Shown here piece by piece: positions 54,856 to 64,000 of a stretch of DNA of 64,000 nucleotides. The translations under genes were made by a program, and so were the position numbers. Every line of letters begins with the position of its first letter. Position 1 is the stretch's first letter. The notes below the pieces were generated by a model. It was not told the DNA's origin, searched no databases, and saw only the letters and a program-made list of their open reading frames with translations. The stretch comes from Segatella copri (GTDB lineage Bacteria; Bacteroidota; Bacteroidia; Bacteroidales; Bacteroidaceae). The stretch is taken from NCBI RefSeq assembly GCF_019249655.2, contig NZ_CP137557.1, positions 812,501-876,500 on the forward strand, written 5' to 3'.

Positions 54856-56718
54856 TTAATTGCTGGAGCCGGTGAGGTTCCAGAAGAGTTCTGGCATGTC
54901 GCCCGTGTAGTCGCTAATCATACCATTTTTCATGTAGTATTCCACTGCCTCCTGAGGAACCAGGACGATGCCTGCAATGCGGAGCTCAGTGCTGCCACCT
55001 TGGGTACGTGTGCTGCAATATACATTGAACACAGGGCGAATAGCTGGGTCGTTCTGAAGACCGGTGTAGCTCATGTTTGGCTTGAAGATACCCATGTACT
55101 TGGTCAGAATCTTGGATTCTTCCTTGGTTCCGTAATCGAATTTCACCGCACCCATGTTCTTGTTCATGTGGTCGAAATCCTTTTTCAGGGCACCTGGAGT
55201 TGGATATCCGGTGCTGGCTTGTGCCTTAGGAGCACCACCCTTACTATTGTGCATGATGGTACGCAGAGCGATGGCTTGCTCGGTTGGTACGGCTGTGGTA
55301 TCGTTGATGGTAGCAGGAACCATGGTCAGATATACGGCGTATGCTGTAGATCGAACCTGTGGAGCGTAGAGGAATACCTCTGGGCGCTCGTTGATGGCTG
55401 ATGATACCTGATAGAACGCTGGGGTGTGCATGGAACCCTTTACGCTTGGGTTGCGGTCGCTGCTTCCCACGGTCACGGTCTTTGTCAGGGTTACGTTGCT
55501 GGTACCTGCCTGATAGTTACCGTACTGAGCCTTCAGGTGGATGGTAGGGTTCCAATTTGACCATGGGCGTGCGTAGAGTGAATCGCCTGTTAACCATACA
55601 GTACCGTTACTCATGTTGTATTTGGTAGCACCCTTAAACAGCTCTGCGGCATCATCCACGCGGCTGCTGTTAGGACTCATGTAGTTCAAGGTGTTGTATG
55701 AATACACATAGGTTGTACTGTGGATAGAGTCGGTAGCACCGGTTGGAATGTTGCCACCCTTCAGTGCTGGGTTCACGGTGTTGCTGAATATCAATGGCAT
55801 CAGGATGCTCAGGATGGTATGCTCCTTCTTCAAGCTGTCGGCATCGATGTTTACCTTTGATGCGATGGTGTAGGTAAGCTTACCTGTCTTCTCATCGTTG
55901 GTAAGGGTGAATGGCTCGAAGCTTTCAGGATAGTCGAAGTATGCCTCCACGTGCTTGTAAGCCTTCTTCCAAGCCTTGTCGCTAGGAACAATCATCGTGT
56001 AGGTACTGTCTTCGCTGGTGAGCTGGGCATTGAGCAGGGTGAACATCTGGTTGTATTCTGTATAAACTGTATCCAGATAGGTAACTTCACCATCCTTCAT
56101 CGGACCTTCCACACTCTTGTCCTTATCAATCTCGCGCTTCATCTTGCTCATGAAGATATCCTTCAACGAGTTGGTGGTCACGCCACCCTCGTGCTCGCGG
56201 GCGAAATATTCATAGAAGTTAGGACGGAAATCCATCATGCCCTTCATCAGGTGCATCACGCCGTTCTTGCTCAGGATATTGGTGCTGTCCACTGCCTCTC
56301 CGCTGAGCACGTAGCTGTTGTCGCTGCCCTGGAAATCTAACACCTTCTTGTTGAGGAAGTGGATGCGCTCGTCGATGTCGCCCGATGCACGGTGATAGCC
56401 GCGTGCGATGTGGTTGTTGAGGAATTCTGCCTTCAGCAAGCTGTCGCTCATGGCGTTGTATTTCTCGAAGTCGTAGGCATTATTGTTGGGTGCCCATACG
56501 GTGAAGCTCTGGTTGGTATTGAGCGCCTGGTCGTAGCCAACTTTCTTGAGGAGGGTGGCAAAGTTGCTCAACTCCTGTCGGCTGTTGATCTGCTCCCAGA
56601 GGGTAGCGTCGGAACCCAGGATGTTGTTGCCGTTGGCATCATAATGGTCATCCCAGTCGCTGCAGCCTTGGAGCCCCAAGGCTACAGCTGCTGTCATTAA
56701 TATATATCTTACTTTCAT
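54856..56718 (-). CDS. Fasciclin-domain lipoprotein, 620 aa
   Basis: Lipobox LQGC (Cys19). A first fasciclin (FAS1) domain at about residues 40-165 has ATLLKKVGYDQAL, SFTVWAPNNNAYD and NGVMHLMKGMMDF. A second, more divergent FAS1-like segment begins near 225 (MFTLLNAQLTSEDSTYTMIVPSDKAWKK). FAS1 domains mediate adhesion or ligand binding. The protein is probably exposed at the cell surface beside the SusC/SusD complexes on either side, where it could be an accessory binding protein. Confidence 0.82.
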   Translation of the reverse strand: MKVRYILMTAAVALGLQGCSDWDDHYDANGNNILGSDATLWEQINSRQELSNFATLLKKVGYDQALNTNQSFTVWAPNNNAYDFEKYNAMSDSLLKAEFLNNHIARGYHRASGDIDERIHFLNKKVLDFQGSDNSYVLSGEAVDSTNILSKNGVMHLMKGMMDFRPNFYEYFAREHEGGVTTNSLKDIFMSKMKREIDKDKSVEGPMKDGEVTYLDTVYTEYNQMFTLLNAQLTSEDSTYTMIVPSDKAWKKAYKHVEAYFDYPESFEPFTLTNDEKTGKLTYTIASKVNIDADSLKKEHTILSILMPLIFSNTVNPALKGGNIPTGATDSIHSTTYVYSYNTLNYMSPNSSRVDDAAELFKGATKYNMSNGTVWLTGDSLYARPWSNWNPTIHLKAQYGNYQAGTSNVTLTKTVTVGSSDRNPSVKGSMHTPAFYQVSSAINERPEVFLYAPQVRSTAYAVYLTMVPATINDTTAVPTEQAIALRTIMHNSKGGAPKAQASTGYPTPGALKKDFDHMNKNMGAVKFDYGTKEESKILTKYMGIFKPNMSYTGLQNDPAIRPVFNVYCSTRTQGGSTELRIAGIVLVPQEAVEYYMKNGMISDYTGDMPELFWNLTGSSN

Positions 56719-56751
56719 GTTATTCTTTTTACTTGATTTGGATTCTATTTT

Positions 56752-56797
56752 TTTAGAATACGTCCTCGGTGAGGTTTAGAATACATCCTCGGTGAGG
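56752..56797 (-). repeat. 23-bp tandem duplication over the stop codon of a fasciclin gene
   Basis: Two adjacent 23-bp copies (56752-56774 and 56775-56797) differ at one base. The gene's last codons and stop lie in the right copy, so the left copy is a non-coding duplicate of its C-terminal codons. Confidence 0.9.
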
Positions 56798-58926
56798 TAA
56801 GGGTTGTTATATACGCTTACTGGTACAAGTTCGATGTAGTCGAGCTCAAACTGTGCCTCAGTGTTCTCTGGCATCGCTGTCTTGCAGCGGAACCAGTTTT
56901 CTTCACCCTGCTTGAAGTACTGCTTGGTTACGATGCGGCGGATGTGCTGCTGGCCACCTGTACCGTTGAATCGTGCCAGGGTACCCTCGCCATACTTCAT
57001 GTTACCGAAGTAGTTAGGACCACGCATCCATCCACGGTTGTGCATCGCCTTATCCACTGCTGCACCATTGTCACCATCGGTATTTGGGTTTGTCCAACCC
57101 ACGGTTACTGAGCTTGCCTGTACGTTCTGATCCAATGGAATATCGCATGGAGTCATGGTTGAACGGTCGGAAGAGTGACCCAGGTAGAACTGAACGATGG
57201 TACGTGCACCGTTGTTCACATAACCGAAGCGCAACTCGTAAGTTCCATCCTTTGGTACTGGAGGCAACTTGATGGCGAAGTCGTATGCACCCTTACAGTA
57301 GAGCTCATCGCCCTGGTAGTCGTTCCAGCAGTCGTTGCTTGAACCCTGTCCTACCTTTGCCTCGTCTTTGGTAAGATAATATACGCGAGATGCCTCGCCG
57401 TTGTAGATAACCATGTTCTCGAAGTAACCCTCTGGGATACGAACGGCTGTGATGTTACGGTCGGTGCGGCCGAAGAATGACTTCAGGTCGGCTCCGGTGT
57501 AACCTCTGTAGCGGTTGGTCATACTTTCATCGAAGAGTGACATGAACTCGAAGCGGAGACGCTCGTTGAGCACCTTGTTAGGAACAGTTTCCTTGTAAGC
57601 GAGTACACCGCTGATAGGGTGAACGTAACCGTTGCTTGCCTGGCGTGAGTTGATCTTGGTGTTACCTACCAGGATACCTTCGTCAATAACCTTGTTTGCC
57701 TCCAGATAAGCTGTACCATTGCGGTTGGTGTTACCTGGGTCGCTGGTCAGGGTAGGAGTGTTCAGCTGGCGGTTGATGCGGATTTCACCTACGTTACCAC
57801 CTGGATCCTTGATACCTGTAAGCTTGAACATGGTTCCTGGCAACAGGGTGCGAACATACTCATATACATCCATATCCTTCAACTCGTTGTATGAATAAAC
57901 GAGCTTGTCGGTAGAGAGTGCATAGTGCAGAATGTGGTAGCGGATAAACATGTTGAGGGCGTTCCACTGGTTGGTGTAGTCGTTGCCGGTGCTTACGTTG
58001 ATGCCTGCATCCTCCACATAGCTATACCAGTTCTTGCAATTTGCATATTCCTTGTTGGCTCTTTCTACCAAATCAGCAAAGGTGTTGATGCCTTCCTTCT
58101 TGAGTACTTCGTCTGGCTCTGCAAAGATGGTGAATCCCACCTTACACTTGGTTGGGTAGTCGGCGTATGGATACTTGGTTTCTGGTTCGATGTTGAACCA
58201 GCTGATTCCCTTGGTGCGGATGTTTTCCTGCAAGATCTTGTCGATACCTGTCTTTCTCAAGGCTTCTACCCAGAGTTTGTAGCTTCCCATTGCATCCATC
58301 TCGTCGATGATGTAGTTGGTTGAGCGGTAGAAGAGGCGGTCGATTACCTGCACGATACCATTTTCCACTTCCTGGTCGGTCTTGATGAAATGGGTGGTAC
58401 CATCCATGGTTATTTCGCCATTTACACGCTTTGGTGTATGGGTGTTACCCAGCATCATGGTGATGTCGGCACCTGTGAGGAAGTCGTTGGTGGTCTTTTT
58501 CTGACCTGTTACGTGCGATTCGATGATGTCCTTGCAGAGGGAATCACGCTTTTCTGATTTCCAGAGGAGGTTCATGACGCTGTCTGCTGGTACTTTATCT
58601 CCATAACCTGTATAAAGACCATTGTGTTTATCGCCGCTCTTCACATCTTTGTAGAGTGAGTCGATATAAACCTCGAGTGCCTCGTTGGTTGGGGCGAAGC
58701 AGGTGTAAGTTCCGTAGGCAGACAAGCGGTCAGACATACCTGCATAGTCGGAAATCCTGGCGATGTCGCTCAAGGTTGAGTCGCTGCGCAGATAGTCGAT
58801 GACGGTTTGACCGGTGAAAGTATAGAGGTTACTGTCATCAATCTCTTCAGAGCAAGATGTGAATGACGCAACACCCAGTGCTGCGAGTGCCATCATGCCT
58901 CCTATCTTATGAATGAACTTAGTCAT
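56776..58926 (-). CDS. Fasciclin-domain lipoprotein, 716 aa
   Basis: Lipobox FTSC (Cys25). A FAS1 domain (about 30-205) starts with TVIDYLRSDSTLSDIARI and has GTYTCFAPTNEALEVYI; a second FAS1-like part follows (about 220-430). The C-terminal region (about 500-716) is beta-rich, with a GTYELRFGYVNNGARTIVQFYLG stretch that looks like a carbohydrate-binding-module-like jelly roll. It lies between SusD 1 and the shorter fasciclin gene. Likely surface-bound and part of the same uptake system; substrate unknown. Confidence 0.8.
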   Translation of the reverse strand: MTKFIHKIGGMMALAALGVASFTSCSEEIDDSNLYTFTGQTVIDYLRSDSTLSDIARISDYAGMSDRLSAYGTYTCFAPTNEALEVYIDSLYKDVKSGDKHNGLYTGYGDKVPADSVMNLLWKSEKRDSLCKDIIESHVTGQKKTTNDFLTGADITMMLGNTHTPKRVNGEITMDGTTHFIKTDQEVENGIVQVIDRLFYRSTNYIIDEMDAMGSYKLWVEALRKTGIDKILQENIRTKGISWFNIEPETKYPYADYPTKCKVGFTIFAEPDEVLKKEGINTFADLVERANKEYANCKNWYSYVEDAGINVSTGNDYTNQWNALNMFIRYHILHYALSTDKLVYSYNELKDMDVYEYVRTLLPGTMFKLTGIKDPGGNVGEIRINRQLNTPTLTSDPGNTNRNGTAYLEANKVIDEGILVGNTKINSRQASNGYVHPISGVLAYKETVPNKVLNERLRFEFMSLFDESMTNRYRGYTGADLKSFFGRTDRNITAVRIPEGYFENMVIYNGEASRVYYLTKDEAKVGQGSSNDCWNDYQGDELYCKGAYDFAIKLPPVPKDGTYELRFGYVNNGARTIVQFYLGHSSDRSTMTPCDIPLDQNVQASSVTVGWTNPNTDGDNGAAVDKAMHNRGWMRGPNYFGNMKYGEGTLARFNGTGGQQHIRRIVTKQYFKQGEENWFRCKTAMPENTEAQFELDYIELVPVSVYNNPYLTEDVF

Positions 58927-58977
58927 ATTGCTATACTATTTATTAATGTATATATATAATAATGTGTAATGATGCTG

Positions 58978-60792
58978 TTAATCCTGTCGCTCGGAAGTCT
59001 GTGTCTCCACATAAACCGGGTTCTGATGGATCAACTTGTTGTTCTTGGTTTCCTGCTGCAGGATTGGCCAGTAGAGGAATGCCTCGTTCTTGAACTTAAT
59101 GACACCTGTACCGTATTTGGCATTCAGAATGTTCTTGAATTCGTTGTCGGCATTATCCAAAGTAGGATAGAGGCTACCCTTAGGGTCAATCTCGTAGAGG
59201 GTCTTGGTTGGATCTACACCCGTCATATGGCGGTAGCTGTAGCGAACCAGGTCGTACCAGCGCTTGCCTTCGTAGAGAAGCTCACGACCTCTTTCCTGGA
59301 GGCAGAGCAGTTCCAGCTTGGCTTGCTTGTCGTAGTTATCCTTATAAACCAATGAATCCTTGTTTACTGCCAATGGGTCAAGCGAACGCTTGTTCACGGC
59401 GTTGACAATCTGGAAGGCATGCTTCAGCTTGTTGGCATCGGTGCCAGCCAACTGTGTCTCGGCTTCTGCCTTCATCAGCATCACGTCGGTGATACGATAT
59501 ACAATCCAGTTCTGTTTGTAGTTGTCGAAACCGCGTGTCTGGAAATAGGTGTATCCCTGCTTGCTGGTAGGAATCATAGAATAGGCTTGCATGTTATACA
59601 CCATCTTTCTGATTGGGAAGGATGAGGAGTTGGCATCGTTCACACCATAGCTGTTGTCGTAGAAGCGATAGTCGTTCTCCGACTGGTACAAGGCAGAGGT
59701 AGAAGCACTCGACTTGGCTGGTGTAGGGCTGTCGCCTACAGAGTTACCCACTGCTATGGTTCCTGCAAGCATACCGTAGGTTGATGTTGCGTCCTTATGC
59801 TTGTAGAAGTACTGGCGAACGAGGTTGTTCACGTTGCTGGTTCCATCAAACTGGAGTTCGAAGATGCTTTCGCGTGAATTGCCTTCCACGAAGTTCTGGT
59901 AGAATGCCTTGTTACCGCTCAACAGATAGTAAGGAGCTGTAGCGTTATCGCTGGATGCAGAACCCTTGTAGTTGTTCTCGTAGAATCTCTTGTGAGATTC
60001 AATCACCTTGTCGGCATAGTTGATGCAAGCCTGATAGTAGGTCTTTGCCTTCTCCTTGTCTGTTTGGCTCCAGAGTGAAGCACGCCACAGATATACATCG
60101 GCGAGGATGGAATTGATGGCATCCTTGCTCAGCAAGCCTACGCTGCGCCAGTCGTCGGCGGCGAAGGTGCCGTACTTGTAGCAACCTCTTTCTGCTTCTA
60201 CCAGGTCGTTGATGCAGAGCTGCAGGGTAGAATCAGGTGCCAGCTGGCCGTCGAGGGTCAGGTCGTCTGACTTTTCATACGCCTTGGTTACGTATGGCAC
60301 GTCGCGGAAGGTGCGAACCAGGTAGAAGTGGCAGAGTGCGCGAAGACCGAGCATCTGCGCACGGGTGGTTTGGTAGTCACCTTCGGTATAGTCAGGATCC
60401 ACAGCCAGTACATCCTGTGCATGGTTCATCACCAGGTTGCAGGTGTTGATGACATAATAGAAAGATGACCATGAGTTATAACCGCTGCTAGGATAGAGAT
60501 CCACGTTGGTGATGTTATCCAGTGTGGTATTATCCAATGCGCTGGTTTTTCTCAACACGTCGGAGCGATAGTCACCCCACATGATGAATCTTTCGATGTT
60601 GGAACCAGAAATCATTCCAGTATAGGCACCTGTGACCATTTGGTCAACCTGGTCTTTGTTTTTCCAGAAGTTCTCACCCACGGTCTTATCGGTAGGGTAA
60701 ATCGTCAGGAAGTCGGTGCATGAGCAGAGTGATAAGCCTCCGAGGAAGGCTACCGCCAGGCTCTTGATGATATGGTTTGTTTTTTTCTTCAT
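58978..60792 (-). CDS. SusD/RagB-family nutrient-binding lipoprotein, 604 aa
   Basis: Lipobox LCSC (Cys25) followed by TDFLTIYPTDKTVGENFWK, the usual N-terminal SusD pattern. Typical helices follow (YYVINTCNLVMNHAQDVL, RAQMLGLRALCHFYLVRTFRDVPYV), and the C-terminal half holds ERGRELLYEGKRWYDLVRY. It pairs with the SusC gene 23 bp upstream. It differs clearly from the SusD at 49.7-51.5 kb, so the two SusC/D pairs are not a recent duplication. Confidence 0.93.
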   Translation of the reverse strand: MKKKTNHIIKSLAVAFLGGLSLCSCTDFLTIYPTDKTVGENFWKNKDQVDQMVTGAYTGMISGSNIERFIMWGDYRSDVLRKTSALDNTTLDNITNVDLYPSSGYNSWSSFYYVINTCNLVMNHAQDVLAVDPDYTEGDYQTTRAQMLGLRALCHFYLVRTFRDVPYVTKAYEKSDDLTLDGQLAPDSTLQLCINDLVEAERGCYKYGTFAADDWRSVGLLSKDAINSILADVYLWRASLWSQTDKEKAKTYYQACINYADKVIESHKRFYENNYKGSASSDNATAPYYLLSGNKAFYQNFVEGNSRESIFELQFDGTSNVNNLVRQYFYKHKDATSTYGMLAGTIAVGNSVGDSPTPAKSSASTSALYQSENDYRFYDNSYGVNDANSSSFPIRKMVYNMQAYSMIPTSKQGYTYFQTRGFDNYKQNWIVYRITDVMLMKAEAETQLAGTDANKLKHAFQIVNAVNKRSLDPLAVNKDSLVYKDNYDKQAKLELLCLQERGRELLYEGKRWYDLVRYSYRHMTGVDPTKTLYEIDPKGSLYPTLDNADNEFKNILNAKYGTGVIKFKNEAFLYWPILQQETKNNKLIHQNPVYVETQTSERQD

Positions 60793-60815
60793 TTTTATCT
60801 TTATTTAAAGATGGG

Positions 60816-63800
60816 TTAAATACCGAGCGTCATACGGAGTGTGAATGACTTGCTTCGTGGTGTTTGCGAGTTGTCGGAAGCGAAGTTCCAGCCGCTGTTG
60901 GCATGCTCAGGGTCGGTGCCGCTATACTTGCTCCATACGAAGATGTTCTGGCCGCTCAGGTCGAAGCGCATCTGGTTAAGACCAAACTGCTTCAGGAATG
61001 TCTTAGGAACATTGTAGCTCAAACTTACGTAGCTGAAGCGCAGGAAGGAAGCATCCTCCACGTAGCGGTCGCTACCGAGCCAGTTGTAACCATAGTTATA
61101 GAGTGCACGTGGTATCTCTGTCTGGTCACCGTTCTTGCGCCAGCGCCAGTTCACGGCAGAACTCTGGTTGGTGGTATCATACATCTTCTCCAAGCCCATG
61201 CGAGCGAAGTTCACTACCTTGAAACCGGTACGGAATACGAAGTTGGTACGCAATGACCAGTCGCCGTAGTTGAAGGTGAATCCGAAACCTCCCGAGAACT
61301 TAGGGTTTGAGTTGCCCAGATATACCATATCCAGTGAGTTGATGGTACCATCCTTGTTCACATCCTCGTAAATCACGTCACCACCGTCGAACTTGTAGGT
61401 TTCACTACCGTTGCTTGAGTTGTAGGTCATGCGCAATGGTGAACCGTCGGAACCGGTGATTACCTTGCCTTCCTTGTTCAGTGCCACAGGAGCTGTCTTG
61501 CCTGCTGGCAGGAACTCGTTGTTGATGTAGTCAACCAGCTGGCTGTTGCTCCAGTTGTTCTGGCGGCGGAGGTTGGTCAGGTAGTCGTAGGTATATTGAT
61601 ATACTCCGTGAGCACGCAATCCGAAGATTGATCCCAGTGCGTTACCCACCTGGATGCGCTTGAAGTACTTACCACGGCTGTCGGCTGTCCAGTCTTCATT
61701 GATACCATCGAGCACGGTAGGATCCATCTCGGTAATCTTGTTGAAGTTCTGAGCCACGTTGAAGCTGGCGCTCATAGAGAACTTGCCTGCCTTGATGAAT
61801 CGGTTGCCCTGGATGTTCAACTCCCAACCCTTGTTTTCCATCGAACCGATGTTCTTCCATGCCAGCTTGGCAAAACCTGTCTGTGAGGCGATGCTCACAC
61901 CTGAGTTCAGCAGGTCGTTGGTCTTCTTGTAGTAGTAGTTGAAGTCAGCCTCCAGCTTATCATCGAAGAGACCCAGGTTGGCACCGAGGTTCCATGATGT
62001 GGTCTTCTCCCATTTCAAATCTACCAGCTGCAAGCCATCTACCTTCGTAGCTGGCAGGGTAGTAGTACCGTTACCATAGATGTTACCTGACACATACTTG
62101 GCATACTGCAGGTACTCGCTGCTAGGAGCCTTACCGTTCACACCCCATGATGGGCGTACGGCGAGCATGGAGAGTACATTGCGTGACCAGCGCATCCAAG
62201 GCTCATCGCTGATGTTCCAACGCACGGATACACCAGGGAAGTAACCCCACTTGTTGTTCTTGCCAAACTTGGTTGTACCATCGGCACGCACGGTGAAGTC
62301 GGCGTTGTAACGGGTCTTATAAGAAATGTGGGTAGAGAATACACCACTCATACCGCGCCACTCGCCGTTGCTGGTTGACATGTTGCGGAGGTAAGCTGGC
62401 ACCGTAGGTGAGCTTACGCCGTCTGGCAACTGGTTCTCGGTTACGTTCTGTCCGTAGCCGTTACCCTTGGTCATCTCCCATCGTCCCAGCATCGTCCAAG
62501 CCAGGTCGTTACCCAACCAAGGGGTGAAGATGAGCTGGTGGCGGGTGGTGAATGCCAGCGAGTTGTAGTCGTCCATCGCATAGCGGTTGTAGTTACCGTC
62601 CTCCCATCCTGCTGTAGAAAGGGTACCTGGATACCAGGTAGGGTTGCTCTTTGAATAGACATCGAGATAAACGCTTCCCTCGTAGTCGAGGCGTGTCTTG
62701 CGCTCCTCTGTACCCATCAGATAGTAGTTGAGCTTGAACTCAGGGTTGATACGATAGGTGGTCTCGTTGTCGTAAGCCAGGTTGGCGATGGCAACAGGGT
62801 TACCGATGCCGCGCACTGACTTCAACTGCTCTGAAGAAGTACCGCTCACGGTAGAACCTGCACCCTCCTTGCCTTCCGGCAGCATGATGTAGTATTCGTT
62901 GGTATCGTTGCCGTTGGCATCCTCACGGTAGATACTCATGTTAGGAGCCATCTGCAAAGCCTTGCCCAGAATGTTGTTACCGTAGTTCTTCTGGTTCTTG
63001 GTATAAGTAAGAGGGAACTCGGTAGAGAACTTGATGCGGTCGCTCACGTAGTAATCCAAACTCAAGCGGGTTGAGAAACGGTCGAGCTGCTGCTTGATGA
63101 TGGTACCCAACTGGTGGTCGTAGTTGGCAGAGATACGGAAGGTAGCCTTTTCGCCACCACCCGAGATGGTGATACCATGTGTCTGGTTCCAACCCATCTT
63201 GCGCACTGCATCTACCCAGTCGGTATTGTCATTCCAGTTGTTGTATTCTGCCCAACTCTTGTTGTAGTTCAACTCGTTGATGTTGGTAGTGGCAGAAGGA
63301 TTCTGTGTAGGATTGTACAACTCCTCCTTCATCAGCATGGTGTATTCATCACCGGTAAGCAGATTGTAACCATCTGGCTGCCAGGTGCCCTGGAGCATGA
63401 AGTTATAGTTGATGCGGATCTTTCCGCGCTTACCGCGCTTGGTCTTGATACTGATTACACCGTTGGCACCACGTGCACCCCAGATGGCGGTAGCGGCAGC
63501 ATCCTTCAGGATGTCGATGCTCTCGATATCGTTCACGTTGATGGAAAGCAGAGAACTGTAGGTCTCCTCCGTAGCGGTTGACCAGTCGGTGTTCTCGGCA
63601 CCCGGCACATCCATGATGTTGCCGTTAACTACGATCAGAGGCTCAGAAGAACCGTTGATGGTGGTTACACCACGCATACGCATGGTAGTACCGGCACCCA
63701 GGTTACCAGAGTTGGCCACGATATCGAGACCTGCAATCTGACCCTGCAGCGCCTCGTCGGCACTGGTAAAGGCAAGACCATCCACCTTGTTCATGTTCAA

Positions 63801-64000
63801 GGTCTGTGTAGCCACAGAAAGCTCGTTCTTAGGAATGCTCAAACCATCGCCACGGAAGCGCTGCTTGGCAACCACGGTAACTGCTTCAATCTGGTTCTCA
63901 TCCTTCAGCTGGATTTCGAAGTTGGTTTGTGAGCCGATCACCTTAGAGTATGGCTTGTAACCCACGAAGGTGACAACGAGTTTGTGCTTTGGATTCTTCA
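60816..64000 (-). CDS. SusC/RagA-family TonB-linked transporter (5' end beyond window)
   Basis: Partial gene. The frame is open to the right edge, so the apparent start near 63965 (a GTG inside TFVGYKPYS) is internal. The visible part covers the end of the carboxypeptidase-like domain and a plug with VDGLAFTSADEALQGQIAGLD and TTINGSSEPLIVVNGNIMD. The TonB barrel ends with SFTLRMTLGI. More than 1060 residues are present; only the signal peptide and about the first 80-100 residues should be missing. First visible gene of the SusC-SusD-FAS1-FAS1-SusC-SusD operon, whose promoter lies outside the window. Confidence 0.93.
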   Translation of the reverse strand, partial: KNPKHKLVVTFVGYKPYSKVIGSQTNFEIQLKDENQIEAVTVVAKQRFRGDGLSIPKNELSVATQTLNMNKVDGLAFTSADEALQGQIAGLDIVANSGNLGAGTTMRMRGVTTINGSSEPLIVVNGNIMDVPGAENTDWSTATEETYSSLLSINVNDIESIDILKDAAATAIWGARGANGVISIKTKRGKRGKIRINYNFMLQGTWQPDGYNLLTGDEYTMLMKEELYNPTQNPSATTNINELNYNKSWAEYNNWNDNTDWVDAVRKMGWNQTHGITISGGGEKATFRISANYDHQLGTIIKQQLDRFSTRLSLDYYVSDRIKFSTEFPLTYTKNQKNYGNNILGKALQMAPNMSIYREDANGNDTNEYYIMLPEGKEGAGSTVSGTSSEQLKSVRGIGNPVAIANLAYDNETTYRINPEFKLNYYLMGTEERKTRLDYEGSVYLDVYSKSNPTWYPGTLSTAGWEDGNYNRYAMDDYNSLAFTTRHQLIFTPWLGNDLAWTMLGRWEMTKGNGYGQNVTENQLPDGVSSPTVPAYLRNMSTSNGEWRGMSGVFSTHISYKTRYNADFTVRADGTTKFGKNNKWGYFPGVSVRWNISDEPWMRWSRNVLSMLAVRPSWGVNGKAPSSEYLQYAKYVSGNIYGNGTTTLPATKVDGLQLVDLKWEKTTSWNLGANLGLFDDKLEADFNYYYKKTNDLLNSGVSIASQTGFAKLAWKNIGSMENKGWELNIQGNRFIKAGKFSMSASFNVAQNFNKITEMDPTVLDGINEDWTADSRGKYFKRIQVGNALGSIFGLRAHGVYQYTYDYLTNLRRQNNWSNSQLVDYINNEFLPAGKTAPVALNKEGKVITGSDGSPLRMTYNSSNGSETYKFDGGDVIYEDVNKDGTINSLDMVYLGNSNPKFSGGFGFTFNYGDWSLRTNFVFRTGFKVVNFARMGLEKMYDTTNQSSAVNWRWRKNGDQTEIPRALYNYGYNWLGSDRYVEDASFLRFSYVSLSYNVPKTFLKQFGLNQMRFDLSGQNIFVWSKYSGTDPEHANSGWNFASDNSQTPRSKSFTLRMTLGI

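Noticed and set aside
63963..63965. Start codon of the right-edge SusC gene at 63965
   Set aside because: It is a GTG inside the conserved FVGY strand of the carboxypeptidase-like domain, and the frame stays open to the window edge.

Overview
The window looks like the chromosome of a gut or oral Bacteroidales, most likely Prevotella/Segatella (S. copri-like). The signs are SusC/SusD pairs, type V (FimA/Mfa-like) fimbrillin lipoproteins, an UpxY-type NusG paralogue, DUF4923 and DUF3575/DUF5119 proteins, and many Bacteroidetes promoters with a -7 box of the form TAnnTTTG. The assignment is inference from gene content.

Layout. (a) 1-752: the 3' end of tex and a small conserved hypothetical gene, closed by a strong bidirectional hairpin. 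(b) 807-32571, minus strand: a roughly 32-kb fimbria/adhesin operon. In transcription order it holds an UpxY-type antiterminator, a DUF3575 OmpA-like protein, a DUF5119 lipoprotein, three fimbrillin-family lipoproteins, a giant glycine-triad repeat protein, and a 2404-residue secreted protein with a C-terminal pectinesterase domain. A 278-bp near-perfect palindrome fills the gap between fimbrillin 1 and fimbrillin 2. The giant gene is broken twice: by an IS1182-family element (18298-20319) and by a 1-nt deletion near 17059. Removing both lesions restores one frame of 4987 codons. (c) 32572-36144: repeat-rich intergenic DNA with an outer-membrane beta-barrel gene, an IS66 remnant, a REP-associated tyrosine transposase (RAYT) flanked by two 245-bp multi-hairpin cassettes, and tRNA-Leu(UAG). 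(d) 36145-49487: housekeeping and envelope genes: histidine phosphatase, topoisomerase IV subunit A, two tiny membrane proteins, glycyl-tRNA synthetase plus an FKBP lipoprotein, a MATE transporter preceded by a candidate non-coding RNA, an M16 peptidase, a 38-aa ORF, and a DUF4923 protein with a Lys/Ser-rich insert. (e) 49635-64000, minus strand: a nutrient-uptake operon SusC-SusD-fasciclin-fasciclin-SusC-SusD, open at the right edge and closed by a terminator at 49.65 kb.

How the genes fit together. The UpxY protein probably lets RNA polymerase read through the very long fimbrial operon. The DUF3575 and DUF5119 proteins and fimbrillins would form a surface fibre. The two giant exported proteins at the operon's end are candidate adhesins, one carrying a pectin-modifying enzyme. 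The IS insertion would cut the first giant protein to about 1.6 k residues and may be polar on the pectinesterase gene. The most unusual items are the reconstructable ~5000-residue adhesin, its pectinesterase-bearing neighbour, and the palindrome inside the fimbrillin cluster.
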